A stretch of DNA of 64,000 nucleotides from Endomychus coccineus (GCA_958510875.1 OY294068.1:201239997-201303996); one strand, 5' to 3'. Positions 1 to 11,300 are shown, counted from the stretch's first letter. Numbers and translations: made by a program. The notes: a model not told the origin generated them from the letters alone.

Positions 1-1555
1 TAGCTAGCGTGATTAAGAGGGTGTCAATAGTTTCACATAAGTTTCTTATTCTGAAGGAAATCATGAGCCTGTCAAGATTAATAGCCAATATAGGGCGGAA
101 AACGAATGCTAGGCTATAATAAATTCTAATGTTAATCATCTGAAGATGCTTAGGTAGCGGTTCTTTTTCCAGGCTAGCTGTGATCCTAATATGGAAGTTA
201 TAAACATCTTCGATTAATCAAAATGTATCACACGTAAATCGTGACGTGACGTAGCGTCTGATCATCAAAATCGTAATAATTAATTATAGTTGAAATGATT
301 GATAAAGAAGGGAATCAGTTAGTAATATTCAGACAAGGACAGATAAGTTCAGAAATCCCCACGGTAAACAGAGAGGAAAATAATTATAAACTATCTTACT
401 GCTTAATGGTTCAACTGTTCTTCCAAATTTCTAGTAATATCATTGGTACAAAATTAGAAGCAGGATAACTATGAATAAAATGATTTGGTTAAATAATTGG
501 ATCCTTCCCTAATTTTTCTTTGGTTTTTAAGGAGAAGGACGCATTATAAATATCAACTGAAATGCGAGAAACTTCCAGTTATATTTTCATTAGTCTCTAG
601 AAAAATTACGTGCCACTTTGTCATTTTCAATTGATTTAATTTTAATAGATTATTCACAGTGTTTTGGGTAAGAGGGTGTTTTCGCTAAAATCAGAGTTCC
701 AGTTTTAGTCAAATCAGTTTGTATTCAACTTCAAGTCAATAATACATTCAATCAGTTCATAGCTTTTCGATTCCCCAGGTTCATCCTGGTTGGGAAATAA
801 TTTTAATAATCTTAGTTTCATTTCTTTCGTGCAGTCAGTTTAAATTTTCTAGGCCATTTCATAACATGAGCAATAAAGGTAATTATAATATTCTTTTTTA
901 TTATCTTCAATTATCATAGACATTCTTTTATTATTATCATTATCTTTTAATTGTTGTTTGTTAAATATTTTACTGTTGTTGAGTACGAGTTTCCCTGATT
1001 AATATTAGCGTTCACCCTTCCATTTATCTGCTAGTGTGTTAAAATCTTATGTGTCTTGTGAATTGAAAGAGTAAGTATCAACGATTGCTTTCACGTTTGT
1101 TCTGGCTAATCAATGAATGGGATTAAACAACAATGTGTCATGGTTCTCTAGAATTACCGCATGGAGATAGTAAATGTTCTCTTAAGTGTTCAGTTATTGT
1201 TATTGCATGCAAAAATAAACTTACAAATAGCCTATTAACCTAGACTTGCCACTTGGAGATAATATATGTTCTCTTATTTTCATTACTCGCTAGGGATTTT
1301 CCATATTATGGTCAAATTCATCATTTCTTTCCCTGAATAACCATTGGACGAGAGAGCGAATTTGAATTTTTAGTGGCTGGACGAAAATGTACAACCTAAT
1401 GTAGGACAAAAGGGATTTTTTTCTCTACTTTGTCTACACGAGAGGGAAAAATATAATGTTCGAAGAATAACGTGTGAGTCAGCGGTTGATAGAGGAGATT
1501 GGTATCCGGATTTTTCTTGAAGGTTTGGAGGTTATAGGCATAGGGTAAATACTAC
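1..1555. other. AT-rich stretch with no recognised gene
   Basis: I see no open frame with recognisable domains and no repeat shared with the rest of the window. Probably intergenic or intronic host DNA or very old transposon relics. Confidence 0.5.
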
Positions 1556-1640
1556 TCCGCAGTTCGATAGAAAAATTAAGTCTGATAGGAAGAAGTTCTG
1601 CAGGTTTCGAGCTTGACGAACAATATATAACAGTTTTGTA
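1556..1640 (-). mobile_element. LINE-A 3'-coding scrap
   Basis: The stretch is nearly the same as 47566-47650 and in the same orientation. In the minus frame it encodes LETCRTSSYQT, matching LEICRTSSHQT of the larger LINE-A fragment at 47.5 kb. This peptide belongs to the C-terminal tail of jockey/CR1-like non-LTR polyproteins. Only the tail survives, abutting an inverted PLE terminal piece. Confidence 0.6.
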
Positions 1641-1836
1641 CCAAATAAACTAATACAAATGAACACTGCATTGAATAATGATATACTGTATAAAAACTCC
1701 AAAATAAACTTTCATTATAAAAATTAAAGTGAAAACATGTTTCGCCACATAGTGCTTCCTTCAGGGGAACAATGTTAGTGGTGTTTTCTTTTATTTTTAT
1801 ATTTTTATATAAAAATTCTCTATGTGAAAGACTCAT
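1641..1836 (-). mobile_element. Inverted PLE terminal-repeat piece upstream of PLE-A copy 1
   Basis: Read on the minus strand, parts of this block match the sequence downstream of PLE-A copy 1 (3535-3655), including GAGAATTTTTATATAA and a TTTTTATAAT(G/A)AAAGTTT block followed by a CATTATTCA stretch. It also contains CCTGAAGGAAGC then GGCGAAACATG, a layout like the PLE hammerhead motifs elsewhere here but with a weaker core. The coding body that follows points the other way, so this is a head-to-head inverted terminus, an arrangement common in PLE insertions. Confidence 0.5.
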
Positions 1837-3078
1837 GGCATTTTAATGAATTTATAAAAAATCAATCCGTACCAGTAAACCATCAACTAATTTCCTTGGA
1901 CGTTGTTTCTTTATTTACAAATATAACGTTGGACAGAGATTAAAAACCACACACCTCTTGATCAATCGGATTTTATAAATGCGGTAAAGTTTTGTTTTGA
2001 ATGCACTTATTTTCAGTACGGTGAGCAATATTTTGGACAAATTTTCGGCACAGCAATGGGATCTCCTATTTTAGCTACCATTGCTAACCTCGTTATGGAA
2101 TGCCTAGAGGAATCCGTTATAAATTCATTAGATTTTCAGCCTATATTCTTTAAACGATATGTAGATGATTGCCTTATGTGTGTTCCCAACGATAAAGTTC
2201 AATATGTGATTAATAAATTCAACAATTTCCACTGTAAACTTCAATTCACTTGTGAAATAGAAATAAACAAAAACATAAATTTCCTAGATATGAACATTAG
2301 GCATGATGCAGATGGAAAAATAAAAACTTCTATGTTTACTAAAGAAATTTGGTCTCAACGTTATCTTCATTTCAATTTCGTTGCACCAGCTTGTTATAAA
2401 AAAAGTGTCATTAACAGCCTTACAGACCGCGCGGTGAAATTGTCCCACGCAGAAGACCGTCCCAAAAATTTAAAAATTGTTCGTAATACACTAGAAATGA
2501 ATGGCTACCCAAAAACGTTCTTCAATCCTATCATTAAAGAGAGAATAAACAAAATCTATAATGGTTCTTCATATAAAAATAACATAATAGGTAATACAGA
2601 CAATTATATAACTTTACCATACATTTCGGAGACCTCGGAAAAAATTAAGAAATGTTTGAAAAAGTACGATATAGATGTTGCGCATAAGCCTACTAACTGT
2701 GTTGGGAAATATTTCTCAAATCTAAAACCTGTAATACCTAAAGATAAACAAACCCACACAGTATATAAATTGAATTGTTTAGATTGTGATGGAACTTATA
2801 CACTGGAATCTCTAAACAATATTTACAAAAAAGAATGTACGGCCATAAGTATAGCACAAGAAATAATAACTTAGAAAATTCCACCGCCCTTGCTAAACAC
2901 TGCTTTGATTATAACCATTAGTTTGATTACAAAAATGTTAATATTTTAACTAAAGAAACCAATTATTATAAAAGATCTATCCTGGAGATGATTCACATAA
3001 AACGGGATTCAAATTCTGTGAACCATAGGAATGATATTCAGGGATTGAGTCAGATTTATACTAACTTGATTAATTAAA
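1837..3078 (+). pseudogene. PLE-A copy 1: reverse transcriptase / GIY-YIG endonuclease (broken)
   Basis: This is the main body of a Penelope-like element polyprotein, which copies its RNA into DNA and nicks target DNA with a GIY-YIG nuclease. The longest open piece is 2056-2874. Visible RT signatures are LDVVSLFTN (motif A Asp present) near 1898, TAMGSPI near 2053 and KRYVDDCL (catalytic YVDD) near 2155. The C-terminal nuclease region starts at VYKLNCLDCDGTYT near 2763 and then shifts frame; the remaining C-terminus continues in another frame to about 3075. A deletion with frameshift near 1920 separates motif A from the rest. Compared with copy 2 (55.5-57.1 kb, minus strand) it is highly similar at the protein level but lacks all sequence upstream of HFNEFIKNQ. 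It is 5'-truncated and dead. Confidence 0.9.
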
Positions 3079-3379
3079 ACTCTTGCAAATTCCTACATGC
3101 GTCTTTATAATGTTAAAAGTATATTTTAGGAAGAACGCTTAAAGTAAATTCCAATGCAGGTCTAAAACCTTTTCAAGTACTTCATAAATCTACATCTGGT
3201 TTCGAGTAAATATCAACAAATAGCTTCGAACTTCAGTTGCTTTGAGACCATAGCAATATGCGTTTGTATATTATGAGAATTTTACTGAACAGTGGATTCT
3301 TGTTACAAAAAATTATACTTTAATATTAACGATACAATTTTCGATTGTTCGTGGTTCTGTTCGTTTCGACGGCGTGGGC

Positions 3380-3660
3380 TTTTTGATTGAAAATTGTGCG
3401 ATATGGACGCTTGTGCTAATTAGTTTTAATTAATCCCTTTTTACATAATAAGTCTTCTGATGAAGGTCGTGAGACCGAAACGTACGTAAAGGCGAAAATT
3501 TGAAACAGAGTGTTATTGTGACCTATTTCTGGAGAATTTTTATATAAATTCATACTGGGTCAAGAATCTTTATACTTTTATTTTTATAATAAAAGTTTGT
3601 TTTGAATTTTTCTATATTGCATTATTCAGTGTAGTGTTTATTTGTATTATCTTGGTTTTT
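3380..3660 (+). repeat. PLE-A 3' terminal repeat (PLTR)
   Basis: Non-coding tail of PLE-A copy 1. Shared segments include GTGGGCT..TTGATTGAA, GACGCTTGTGCT, and the block from GTCTTCTGATGA to AGAATCTT that recurs at 57071-57191. It carries the hammerhead-like motif annotated separately. Confidence 0.7.
3452..3493 (+). ncRNA. Hammerhead-ribozyme-like motif, PLE-A
   Basis: The order is stem I GTCTT, core CTGATGA (3457-3463), one extra A, stem II GGTC-GTGA-GACC, GAAA (3477-3480), palindromic stem III CGTACG, TA (expected cleavage after 3488), then AAGGC, which pairs with GTCTT (one G.T wobble). PLEs are known to encode type I hammerheads with minimal stem III. The extra base between core and stem II departs from the consensus, so activity is uncertain. 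Confidence 0.6.
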
Positions 3661-4500
3661 GGGCAAGTAAAGATACATACAAGTATTGTTCCAATAACCT
3701 ACCATATTGGAACAATATGTACGTTATCCAATTCATTATTCATCCATTTCAGCTCTCAATAGGCACTGCACTGAATTCAGAATACTTAAGCGTTATGTTC
3801 TATTGTTTTCAACGTACTGGCAGAATTATGTTACGAAATCTAATTGATTTTGTCCATTGAAATTGGTATTCGTCAAGTTGTGCACACAACTAAAAATATA
3901 TGATGTTCGATATTGTCCAATAAATCATTCCATTTCGTTCAGGATGCAATTTCTAACATTTCACAATGGACCGTATATAGTAACACCATCATTTAAATCG
4001 GAATATAAAAAGCCGTTCTCGCCAAGTATGTAATTTGGGCAAATTAACCCATTGTGACCGTTAAGCCGGTGGGTGCATGTGCGTGCGCGTTCATTTAGTA
4101 AAATTCCACCTCTCTTTGTCTATCCCTCTAATGCGTGACGGGGCTGGTTCCGCAGCAATTGCATCAAATGAACGTTTACACTCTACAGTGTTGCCGCATA
4201 CAATTCAAGTCAACTTGCATTAGGAAAGATGAACGTGATTACATGGATTATATGCTAATTTTTATTGTTTTATTCCAACTTTTATTGTTTTATTTCAACT
4301 TTAGATGTTTATTGTGACAACGATTATTCCGGGTAACCGAGTTTCTTTCAATTCGTACAATGAATGAGCCAGCAGACTCCAAATTAATGTTGTCACTATT
4401 GAAAAAATTTAACTCGTTATTAAGCTAAGATATTTGAGTTTATTTTCAGAATTTTTATAGAGAAAGTGACCTTAATTCCAACTCTTTTATGAGTTTATAT
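3661..4500 (+). other. No gene seen; one strong hairpin
   Basis: No supported coding region. At 3684-3717 there is a hairpin with perfect 13-bp arms (TATTGTTCCAATA / TATTGGAACAATA) and an 8-nt loop. The part adjoining 4501 may be leader of the LTR element annotated next. Confidence 0.4.
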
Positions 4501-4520
4501 TGCCCCACGTTGTGGTGACA
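4501..4520 (-). promoter_or_regulatory. Primer-binding-site-like sequence (tRNA-Lys type)
   Basis: On the minus strand, directly after the LTR end, the sequence reads TGTCACCACAACGTGGGGC. Its last 11 bases match the tRNA-Lys PBS TGGCGCCCAACGTGGGGC; the first half is diverged. Its position immediately downstream of the putative 5' LTR supports the reading. Confidence 0.5.
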
Positions 4521-6007
4521 ATTATTAACTAAACTCTTTTATGAGTTTTGAACTTTTACATTTTTATTTTATATCTATGGAATTAAACACAATGTTCTTT
4601 GAATGTTAAAAACTTTTATCTTGGGTATTAATTTTAACAATTTTATGTTCAAATAGATCTATGATCTAACCTCACAATTATTTACTATTAATACTTGTTT
4701 ACAAAGTCATAATCTACAATCTTTCTTTCAGATTTACAGACAGATAATAATACAATGGAGAAATAACAAATAAACTTACGTTTAGTTTATATCCAAGAAT
4801 ATGTTTTAAAATGTAGGCAATGTTCACTTGGCTTGATTTTCTTATTAATTCGATAATTCACTTTACCCGTAGATACACAATTGCTCTGCTATTACACAAA
4901 TCACAGGTAAACAATGTGGTTACTTCTTTAGAAATCAGGAACTGTTGATAATTGTTAACTTGTCTTATTCTTTTTCAAAAGATATAAAACCTTAAATGAT
5001 GTCTTGGAACGTTGTCGAAGACTAACTATTATACGATGCTACTTGTAAATTATGGTTATAATAACCTTTAAGAACTTTGTTTGAAGACTGGGAACATTAC
5101 TTGACTTGTATAAATTACTTATTTGCTTCGGTTACTTTCAACCTTACGAAGCTACTGGAACACTTGAGTTCACCGATGTTTATCCAATAATCTAAGGTTA
5201 TGGATTGTGAGTTGCAGAAGTACTTTGACTATCTAGATATAATTGCTAACTGACTTGGCTTGATCTTCAGAATCCTTTTATAGGCCTTCAAAACCGACGC
5301 CAAGCATTTTCAAAATTAACCAATGAGGTGCTTATTTTTCTTATCAAGAATGCTTTGTTGATTGTTGTAAAACTGACAGAACTTCTACATTGTTACAGTC
5401 TGACGTCTATAAAATTGCATCGACCAATCAGAATTTAGTATTCTTTAAATTTTTAATTATTGGAGATTTTCATCTTATTTTAAATGATAATGATTCCTTC
5501 TTTTTAAATTCATATTGCCTACATTTTTCCACACACTTTGGTATAAGATAACCTATGATTAGGTTATTATTAATATGATTATTCCTATAATTATTATAAA
5601 TTTGACAGTTGTCATTCTTAAAAAAACTAATACATAATATAACATATCAATACCATTTCTTTAACATTATATAACTCAAATTTACTAATCCTAACTTATA
5701 TCTACAACATTTTTCAATAGTTTGTGCTATCTCATGATAGTTTTTGTAATCATTTTAATTATGATTTCTTCCTTCGTAACACTGTACGTTTATTCACTTC
5801 CACTGATGTTCTTGTTTTACACTTTTATTCTAATTACATTGTTGTTTATTATGTTTTACATTGTTCATTATATTATACTAACTATTATTTAACTTTTAAT
5901 ATTGTATTTAATTCCATATAATATCTTTTTATTAATCTTTTCTGATTTTCAATGTTCGGTAAGTTCTAATCTTATCATTTTATTGTTTAGGAAATGAAAT
6001 CATAACA
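4521..6007 (-). repeat. Long LTR (5' LTR copy), minus strand
   Basis: About 1.49 kb that recurs with high similarity at 51548-53141. On the minus strand it begins TGTTATGATTTC and ends AGTTAATAAT. The two copies share the same termini, and this copy is followed by a PBS-like sequence while the other is followed by a 4-bp target duplication. That is the pattern of a 5' LTR versus a solo LTR. The short open frame at 5724-5921 lies inside and is probably chance. No gag or pol is recognised beyond the PBS. Confidence 0.6.
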
Positions 6008-7269
6008 TATTCCCATATTTCAAAAAAAACTCTTACATAAGAAAATTAGTCACTACCTTAGTCAAGCAACGATATAGACCATACGATCCCAAATTAGTTT
6101 TGCCCACTCTAGGTTTGACTCGATAATGGAGCCTACTTTCAAGACATGCTACGTAGTATGTAGAATCAATAGTTTACGTAAAATTGTGATAAAGACTGAT
6201 TATAATGTTTACAGAAAATGATCGATAGCTTACCTGATTATGATTATTATGCCTAAGCAATTGTCATGAGTATCAAAACTGCAGTTAAATGTACGTATTT
6301 AAGTGAGTTTTAAGGTAAAATATAGTTTCTGTTAACACTTTATTGTAACTATGAATGATCTCAAAGCAACGACTGCGTCTATTAATCAATTGTTTGGCGG
6401 TATCATATTTCAGGATATTCGTTGAAACCTGGCAACGCAGGAATCGTACACCGCAGCAATTTATGACTGCTGCCGCGTGTGTATGTGTGGGATATGTAGC
6501 ATAGATGTTGATTACTCATCAGTAACGCCCTCCTGATTAATGTTACCAATCGGGCACTTAATTAAAATACTTATAATTATACAGGAACTTACCCTATTGC
6601 ATTCGCACCAAGGCACAATTTCACTGATTTATTTTAATTCGAATCGAGCCCTGTCAACGTTTTTAAATAGAACTTTTAATTAAATTTCATGTCGGCCATT
6701 AATTTACTAGGTACATCGCGTATATAATTAATGCTTGTAGTGGATCTGAAGAGTTCCGAAATTTGCTAAACATCGCACTTTCAAACTGAGACATTGTAGT
6801 GTAGATTGATACCTTCCGATTTCACAAGTCGATGGACCACCGTTCTTGGCACTCTTTATTCATATATTTAATGTTTAAAATGTTAATTTTGTCACGAGTT
6901 AAATAATTTATTTGTCAAACGATTATTTTTGACGGAGATAAAAATATAACATAAAATAAACGATAGGTCTTGAAAATGTATTTGAAATGTTGGTAATATT
7001 CGTGCTGTCACAAGTTCAAAAAGAGCTTGTAGTACTAGTAACTTGAAAAAACCTAAAAAGTGTTCTCTAATTTTACTCCATTTGAGGATGAATTAACAAA
7101 TCGTATAACAAAAGTGAGCTTTCAGCTAAAATGATAATATCTTTATCTTTATCAATATCTTGCGAACTTTAGGAAATTTCATATTTCACGCTCAATATAT
7201 TCTGATAATAAGCCGAATAATTCATTTTGAAAATGATTGGTTAAATAATGGGGCATATTTTGATTTACC
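6008..7269. other. No gene seen
   Basis: AT-rich DNA with no domain-bearing frame or repeat match noticed. Confidence 0.4.
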
Positions 7270-7660
7270 TGTTTTGATTTTTCAATTTATTCTCATGTTC
7301 CAGTATAACTGGATCAAACAATTTTCTCAACTTCTTAAGATTTCTCGATTTTTCGGAAGAATCTCGATTTTGATCGACTGCATGAATTCTAATGGAACAT
7401 CGTAGAAACACGGTTTCGATGATGAAAAATTAGATTGTAACATCAAATGCTTATTAACAACATTGTAGGGTCCAGAGACCCCGAATTTGGCTCATCAGAT
7501 ACACACTCACCATAATAAAATCGTGTTTTGATGGGTTAATACGAAAAAAATTGTACCAACAACCTTTTGATATCTTACAGAATAAAATTTAACAATTACC
7601 TCAATTTTTTGAGAGCATTCTATAAATTATATATTAGTTTTCAATAAAGCAATTGGAACT
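7270..7660 (+). repeat. Dispersed repeat R-7k
   Basis: Blocks here recur inverted at 23390-23900. Shared are the stretch around AGATATCAAAAGGTTGTTG / CAACCTTTTGATATCT, GAGGTAATTGTTGAAT / AATTACCTCAA, and gapped matches around AAAAATCGAGAT and GTCTC(T/A)AGAC. No coding capacity is visible. Class unknown. Confidence 0.5.
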
Positions 7661-8929
7661 CAAAACAAACCAATAAGAGAAAAATCAAGAATTCAGAAAA
7701 ATTTGGGAAAAAAACACTCTTGTGAATAATCAGCAATCAGTATAAATGAACTGTCGAATCAAGACCCACATTTTCATATCGATGGTTAGAAAAAGTTGAT
7801 TGGTGAAAGAATAAGAGCGAGCATTTTGCAGCGATCAGCGCTTGTTAACAATTTTATTCTAATTTGAAATGCAAATATCTCGGAATATTTCCTCTCCTTT
7901 TGTTTCCTCAAAGATTATATTGAGCTTGTTACGGCAATAAAACCGTGAAATGTATTCGAAAAGCTTTTAAAATGTACTAAAATAACCTTTTACACCATCA
8001 AGTATTCAAATATTCGACGGTACGATGATATCTGAAATTCAGATTAAACAAATATAATCCCGAAAAACGCCCGGGCAAGATTATTCATGCGTATCGGGGA
8101 ATCGGGGTAGATTTACAGAGATCGCAAGCGGCTCGCAATGTAAAAATAGATGAATCAAGGAGGCGCCCTTATTTGCCTCAGATAAACCGCCACCGGTTCG
8201 ATTCTTTCATAAAAACGTGGAAACGATTCGCAAAGGTGACAGCCAATCAAGTGTCTCATCAGCATGAGCGCCCCAAAAGAACTAATGGAGCAAAGACCGT
8301 CAGTGTAATGTCGATCTTTTCCCAGACGTTCGAAAGCGTGCCAGACAGTTATGTCTTCCATTTATTTGAAAAAGCCAATCTAACGTTTTATTTGAACCGC
8401 GGCACGAAACGTTCGGTTACGTTTCAACAGCGATTATTCTTTTATGTGTACGATGGATACGATCTCATGAGGCATATAAATTGACCTGCTGCAAGGCGCC
8501 TCTCGCCACGGTAATAACCTCTTGTTAATATGCTCGAATCTCGCCGACCTGTTCGCTTTCTCTGAGATATTGCGGGTTCGAATCATGGAAATTAGTCCGG
8601 ACTAACGAGGGACCTCGATGTCTAATTGAATGAAAGGCATTGGGACATTCTTCCGGTCGCATTCACAGAAACGGTAGATTCATGACAATTGCAAAACAAC
8701 CATTCACTGATTATACCAACGAATCGCATACTGGGTCAGGTCAGGACATCGTCGAGTCTCGCAATATAACATTTCAGCTACAAAATTTGTGCAGTAAGAT
8801 GAATCGAAATTTGGTTTCTTGCATCCGATTCCTTGATGCATTTACTCCATTTGCCCACTTTTTAAATTTAATAAAAACGAGAAACTGCATTTCTCCATCC
8901 TTTTTTCATGTGCAATTTTAGAAACAAAA
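7661..8929. other. No gene supported; less AT-rich block at 8050-8900
   Basis: Both strands are open across 8173-8361 (frames at 8173-8484 plus and 8155-8361 minus), but neither shows a domain or start context I recognise. The block looks unique in the window and could be host DNA. I call no gene. Confidence 0.35.
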
Positions 8930-10200
8930 AAAGATACGTGTGGCACTCGGGGACTGCCTCGGTAAAGCTATTGCATAGCAGTTTTTCTCAACTTATGCAA
9001 TTATAATTATTTTTTTAATTTATGCAGTATTTTTTTTTCTTTGATATTTTAATTCAAGTTTTTTCTTTGATATTAATTCAAGTTACTTTTGAGCGTGGTG
9101 ACCGATAAGAAAACAAATTTTTTTCTTTTATTGAATAAATGAGAAGTTAATATCGTTTAAAATATTTTTATTATCTTACAATACATGTAGGTTATTCAGG
9201 AATTTGTTATCATTGAAACTATAGTTTTATGGTAACTGAATAACTGAAATAAGAGACATAAGTTTGAGACTTGATATCCCCTAAATATCTGGAAAATACC
9301 GCGTCAATGGTGGTCCCATATTTTGTTGTGGATTCTTGTGGATCATTATTCATTTTCAAATTCAATTTTTCCGAAAGAAAAGTTGTCAACCGCTCTGATT
9401 TTTTATCAGCGAAGTTGATGTTGAAATCGCCAGCCAAGATAAGTGGAAATTTATTACCATTTGTACCAAGTATTTTCGACCCTTCTTCAGTGTACTCCAG
9501 TAAAGTGCGATGAATAAAATGTTCTACCTCGTCCAATTTTGGATTCGGAGAAATGTAAATTGCTACCATGACTATGTGTAGGCCATTTCTAAGTTTGCAT
9601 AAGCACGCACAAATATCTCCAACAAATGAGCGCCTAACATTAACATCGCTAACGTGTGCAATATTTATTTCAATACTCGGAGTCATAATATTAGTTACAT
9701 CATTATTATCTTGGTAAATAGCTACCCCACCTTTTGAAACAGTATCTCGTTTGAATTGAGCAATACAATTGAAATTAGGTATTTCAATCGGATTATCATG
9801 CGCCATGCAAGTTTCGGTAAGAAGTAACACATTTGTTTGTCTCGTAACTGAATCTTGTAAATCGTATTTGTGACTATTTAGACTTTGGCAATTGAAAGTC
9901 ATTATTGAAATGCCATTTCTATTACTAAGGAAATCTAAGACAATTTGAGCTGTCGTCTGAACACTATTTAAAGGCAGTCTTTTGAATTCTTGCAACAACG
10001 ATGCAGTCGATGCAGCTTGACTTCGATTATTATAAAACTTGAATATAGAATTATCGTTTTTTGTCGTGATATACAATTTTTCAATATAAGTCACCCGAGA
10101 GAGCGCAACATAAACGAGTTCCTGTTATTTTTCGTTACGGAATTTCTTGATTCGGTCGTCGCGCTCAAAGCCCGCGATAAAAGCTATATGAAATAGCTTA
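8930..10200 (-). mobile_element. Helentron deletion derivative, copy 1
   Basis: On the minus strand the left end (10200-10120) reads AAGCTATTTCATATAGC then a GC-rich segment (CGCGGGCTTTGAGCGCG) and AATTCCGTAACGAAAAATAA. The right end (8930-8990) reads CTATGCAATAGCTTTACCG(A/C)GG then CAGTCCCCGAGTGCCAC, which folds into an imperfect hairpin. Both ends share AAGCTATTGCATA-like sequence in inverted orientation. Between them lie only the last helicase motif and an endonuclease domain; the Rep and most of the helicase are missing. The copy at 59330-60618 has the same structure in opposite orientation, so this is a propagated subfamily and not two separate deletions. Confidence 0.8.
9219..10127 (-). 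CDS. Helentron C-terminal fragment: Pif1-type helicase motif VI plus AP-type endonuclease
   Basis: The frame opens after a TAA and reads QELVYVALSRVTYIEK, the terminal motif of Pif1/Helitron helicases. An endonuclease/exonuclease/phosphatase fold follows: MTFNCQSLN (start of domain), LLLTETCM (Glu), KGGVAIYQ, VAIYISPNPK and LAGDFNINF (GDFN). The AP-type endonuclease at the C-terminus of Helentron proteins presumably nicks DNA. The usual closing SDH is replaced by YFSYSVTI, so the catalytic His appears lost. No ATG lies upstream of the helicase remnant; GTG at 10094 or the internal ATG at the EN border (about 235 codons) would be needed to start. Unlike copy 2 there is no internal stop. Confidence 0.8.
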
Positions 10201-10264
10201 ATAAAAATAAATTCATTATTCGGTAATACATTGTGGAAATCGAGCCTAATTTGTTAGTCGGCTG

Positions 10265-11015
10265 TTTATGGGTTTGCCGAACACGAATATGATGTCAGAA
10301 AAACAATATGATGTACCTGGTGACCAGGAACTCCTGGTTGTGAGGGCCATCTGCGAGATTTTTTAGAAATTTGCTCGGTAATTGAATGAAAATGTTTACT
10401 CGAGAGTTTTCGAAATCGCTGAACACGATTTAGATATTGAAAAAATTCCCCAATATGCCTGGAGGCCAGAGTGTCCTGGTTGTCTTGATCGTCTCCTGGA
10501 CATTTACGTGAGTTTTTAAGTTCATGCAACGAACCTGGTTACTCAGGAGTTTTTGGGGTCGCTGATCACGAATATTATGTCCAAAAATCCATATGATTTA
10601 CCTACGAGGTTTTTCCGAAATTTGCTCGATAATTGAATGAAAATGTCTGCTCGGGGGTTTTCGAGTAAACATTTTCATTCAATTTCCGAACAAATTTCTG
10701 ATAAGCCTCGTAGATGACAGTCACAGCCTCACAGCCTGGAATTCCTGGTCCCTAGGTACATCATATGGATTTTTCGCCATCATATTCGTGATCAGCGACC
10801 CCAAAAACCCCTGAGTAACCAAATTCGTTGCATTTACATAAAATCTCGCGTAAATGTCATGGAGACGACTCAGACAATCAGGCCACCCTGGCCTCCAAGT
10901 GTTTTGGGGTATTTTTTCAATATCAGATTCATGTGCAGTGACCTTGAAAACACCTGGGTAAATATTTTGGTTCAATTTGCAAGCAAATTTCGAGAAAACC
11001 TCGTGGATCACCCTC
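10265..11015. repeat. Inverted array of ~250-bp satellite-like units
   Basis: A unit starting near 10349 (GAAATTTGCTCG.TAATTG, then AATGAAAATGT.T.CTCG) restarts near 10598, giving a ~250-bp period. Past a centre near 10663 the same sequence runs in reverse: 10663-10718 mirrors the unit start, and 10730-10985 mirrors AATATTATGTCC, the CTGGAGGCCAG block and others. The frames inside are by-products of the repeat. No terminal motif of a known class was seen. Confidence 0.65.
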
Positions 11016-11019
11016 ATAA

Positions 11020-11300
11020 CCAGTACGGGTAGCTATCGTACGACCTGTTTCACCAATATAAACTTTACCGCAAGAACAGCAAATGCTATAAACACCTTCT
11101 GAATGAAGACGAAGGAGGGGATCTCTTTTGTTTCGGAAATGCTCCTTGAGGATTTTGATAGGTTGATTTGGAATTTTAGGCGAAGTATACTTCTTTATGG
11201 CTTTTTGAATGTTATAATGTGAGAAATTATTAAATACTTTTAATTCTGATTATGAGGGTTGAGGTAGGGATAAGTTAACCTCTCCGTGGATCAAGGAGTT
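11020..11300 (-). pseudogene. PLE-C: GIY-YIG endonuclease fragment
   Basis: The minus frame reads FNNFSHYNIQKAIKKYTSP, then LRLHSEGVYSICCSC and GKVYIGETGRTIATR. The GVY and YIG pair 9-10 residues apart and the TGR that follows define a GIY-YIG nuclease as found at the C-terminus of Penelope-like elements. It is clearly diverged from PLE-A (VYKLNC..TYT) and PLE-B (GIYLINC..YVGQTR), so it is a third family. The fragment is cut at its C-terminal side by the inverted satellite block at 11015. The sequence upstream (11300-11560) stays open in the same direction but has no motif I can place. Confidence 0.75.

Noticed and set aside
1576..1836. 86-codon minus frame as a gene
   Set aside because: It spans a LINE-A scrap and an inverted PLE terminal repeat; it is a chimeric by-product.
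5724..5921. 65-codon frame also present at 52857-53054
   Set aside because: Both lie in the LTR; the copies are frameshifted relative to each other, so the frame is not conserved.
8155..8484. Overlapping open frames on both strands
   Set aside because: No domain, no codon-context support; being open on both strands is more likely from base composition.
9271..9513. Antisense frame of the Helentron EN gene (also 60026-60268)
   Set aside because: Shadow of the EN coding strand, which has all motifs.
10721..11017. 98-codon minus frame
   Set aside because: It lies inside the inverted satellite-like repeat and its mirror is non-coding.
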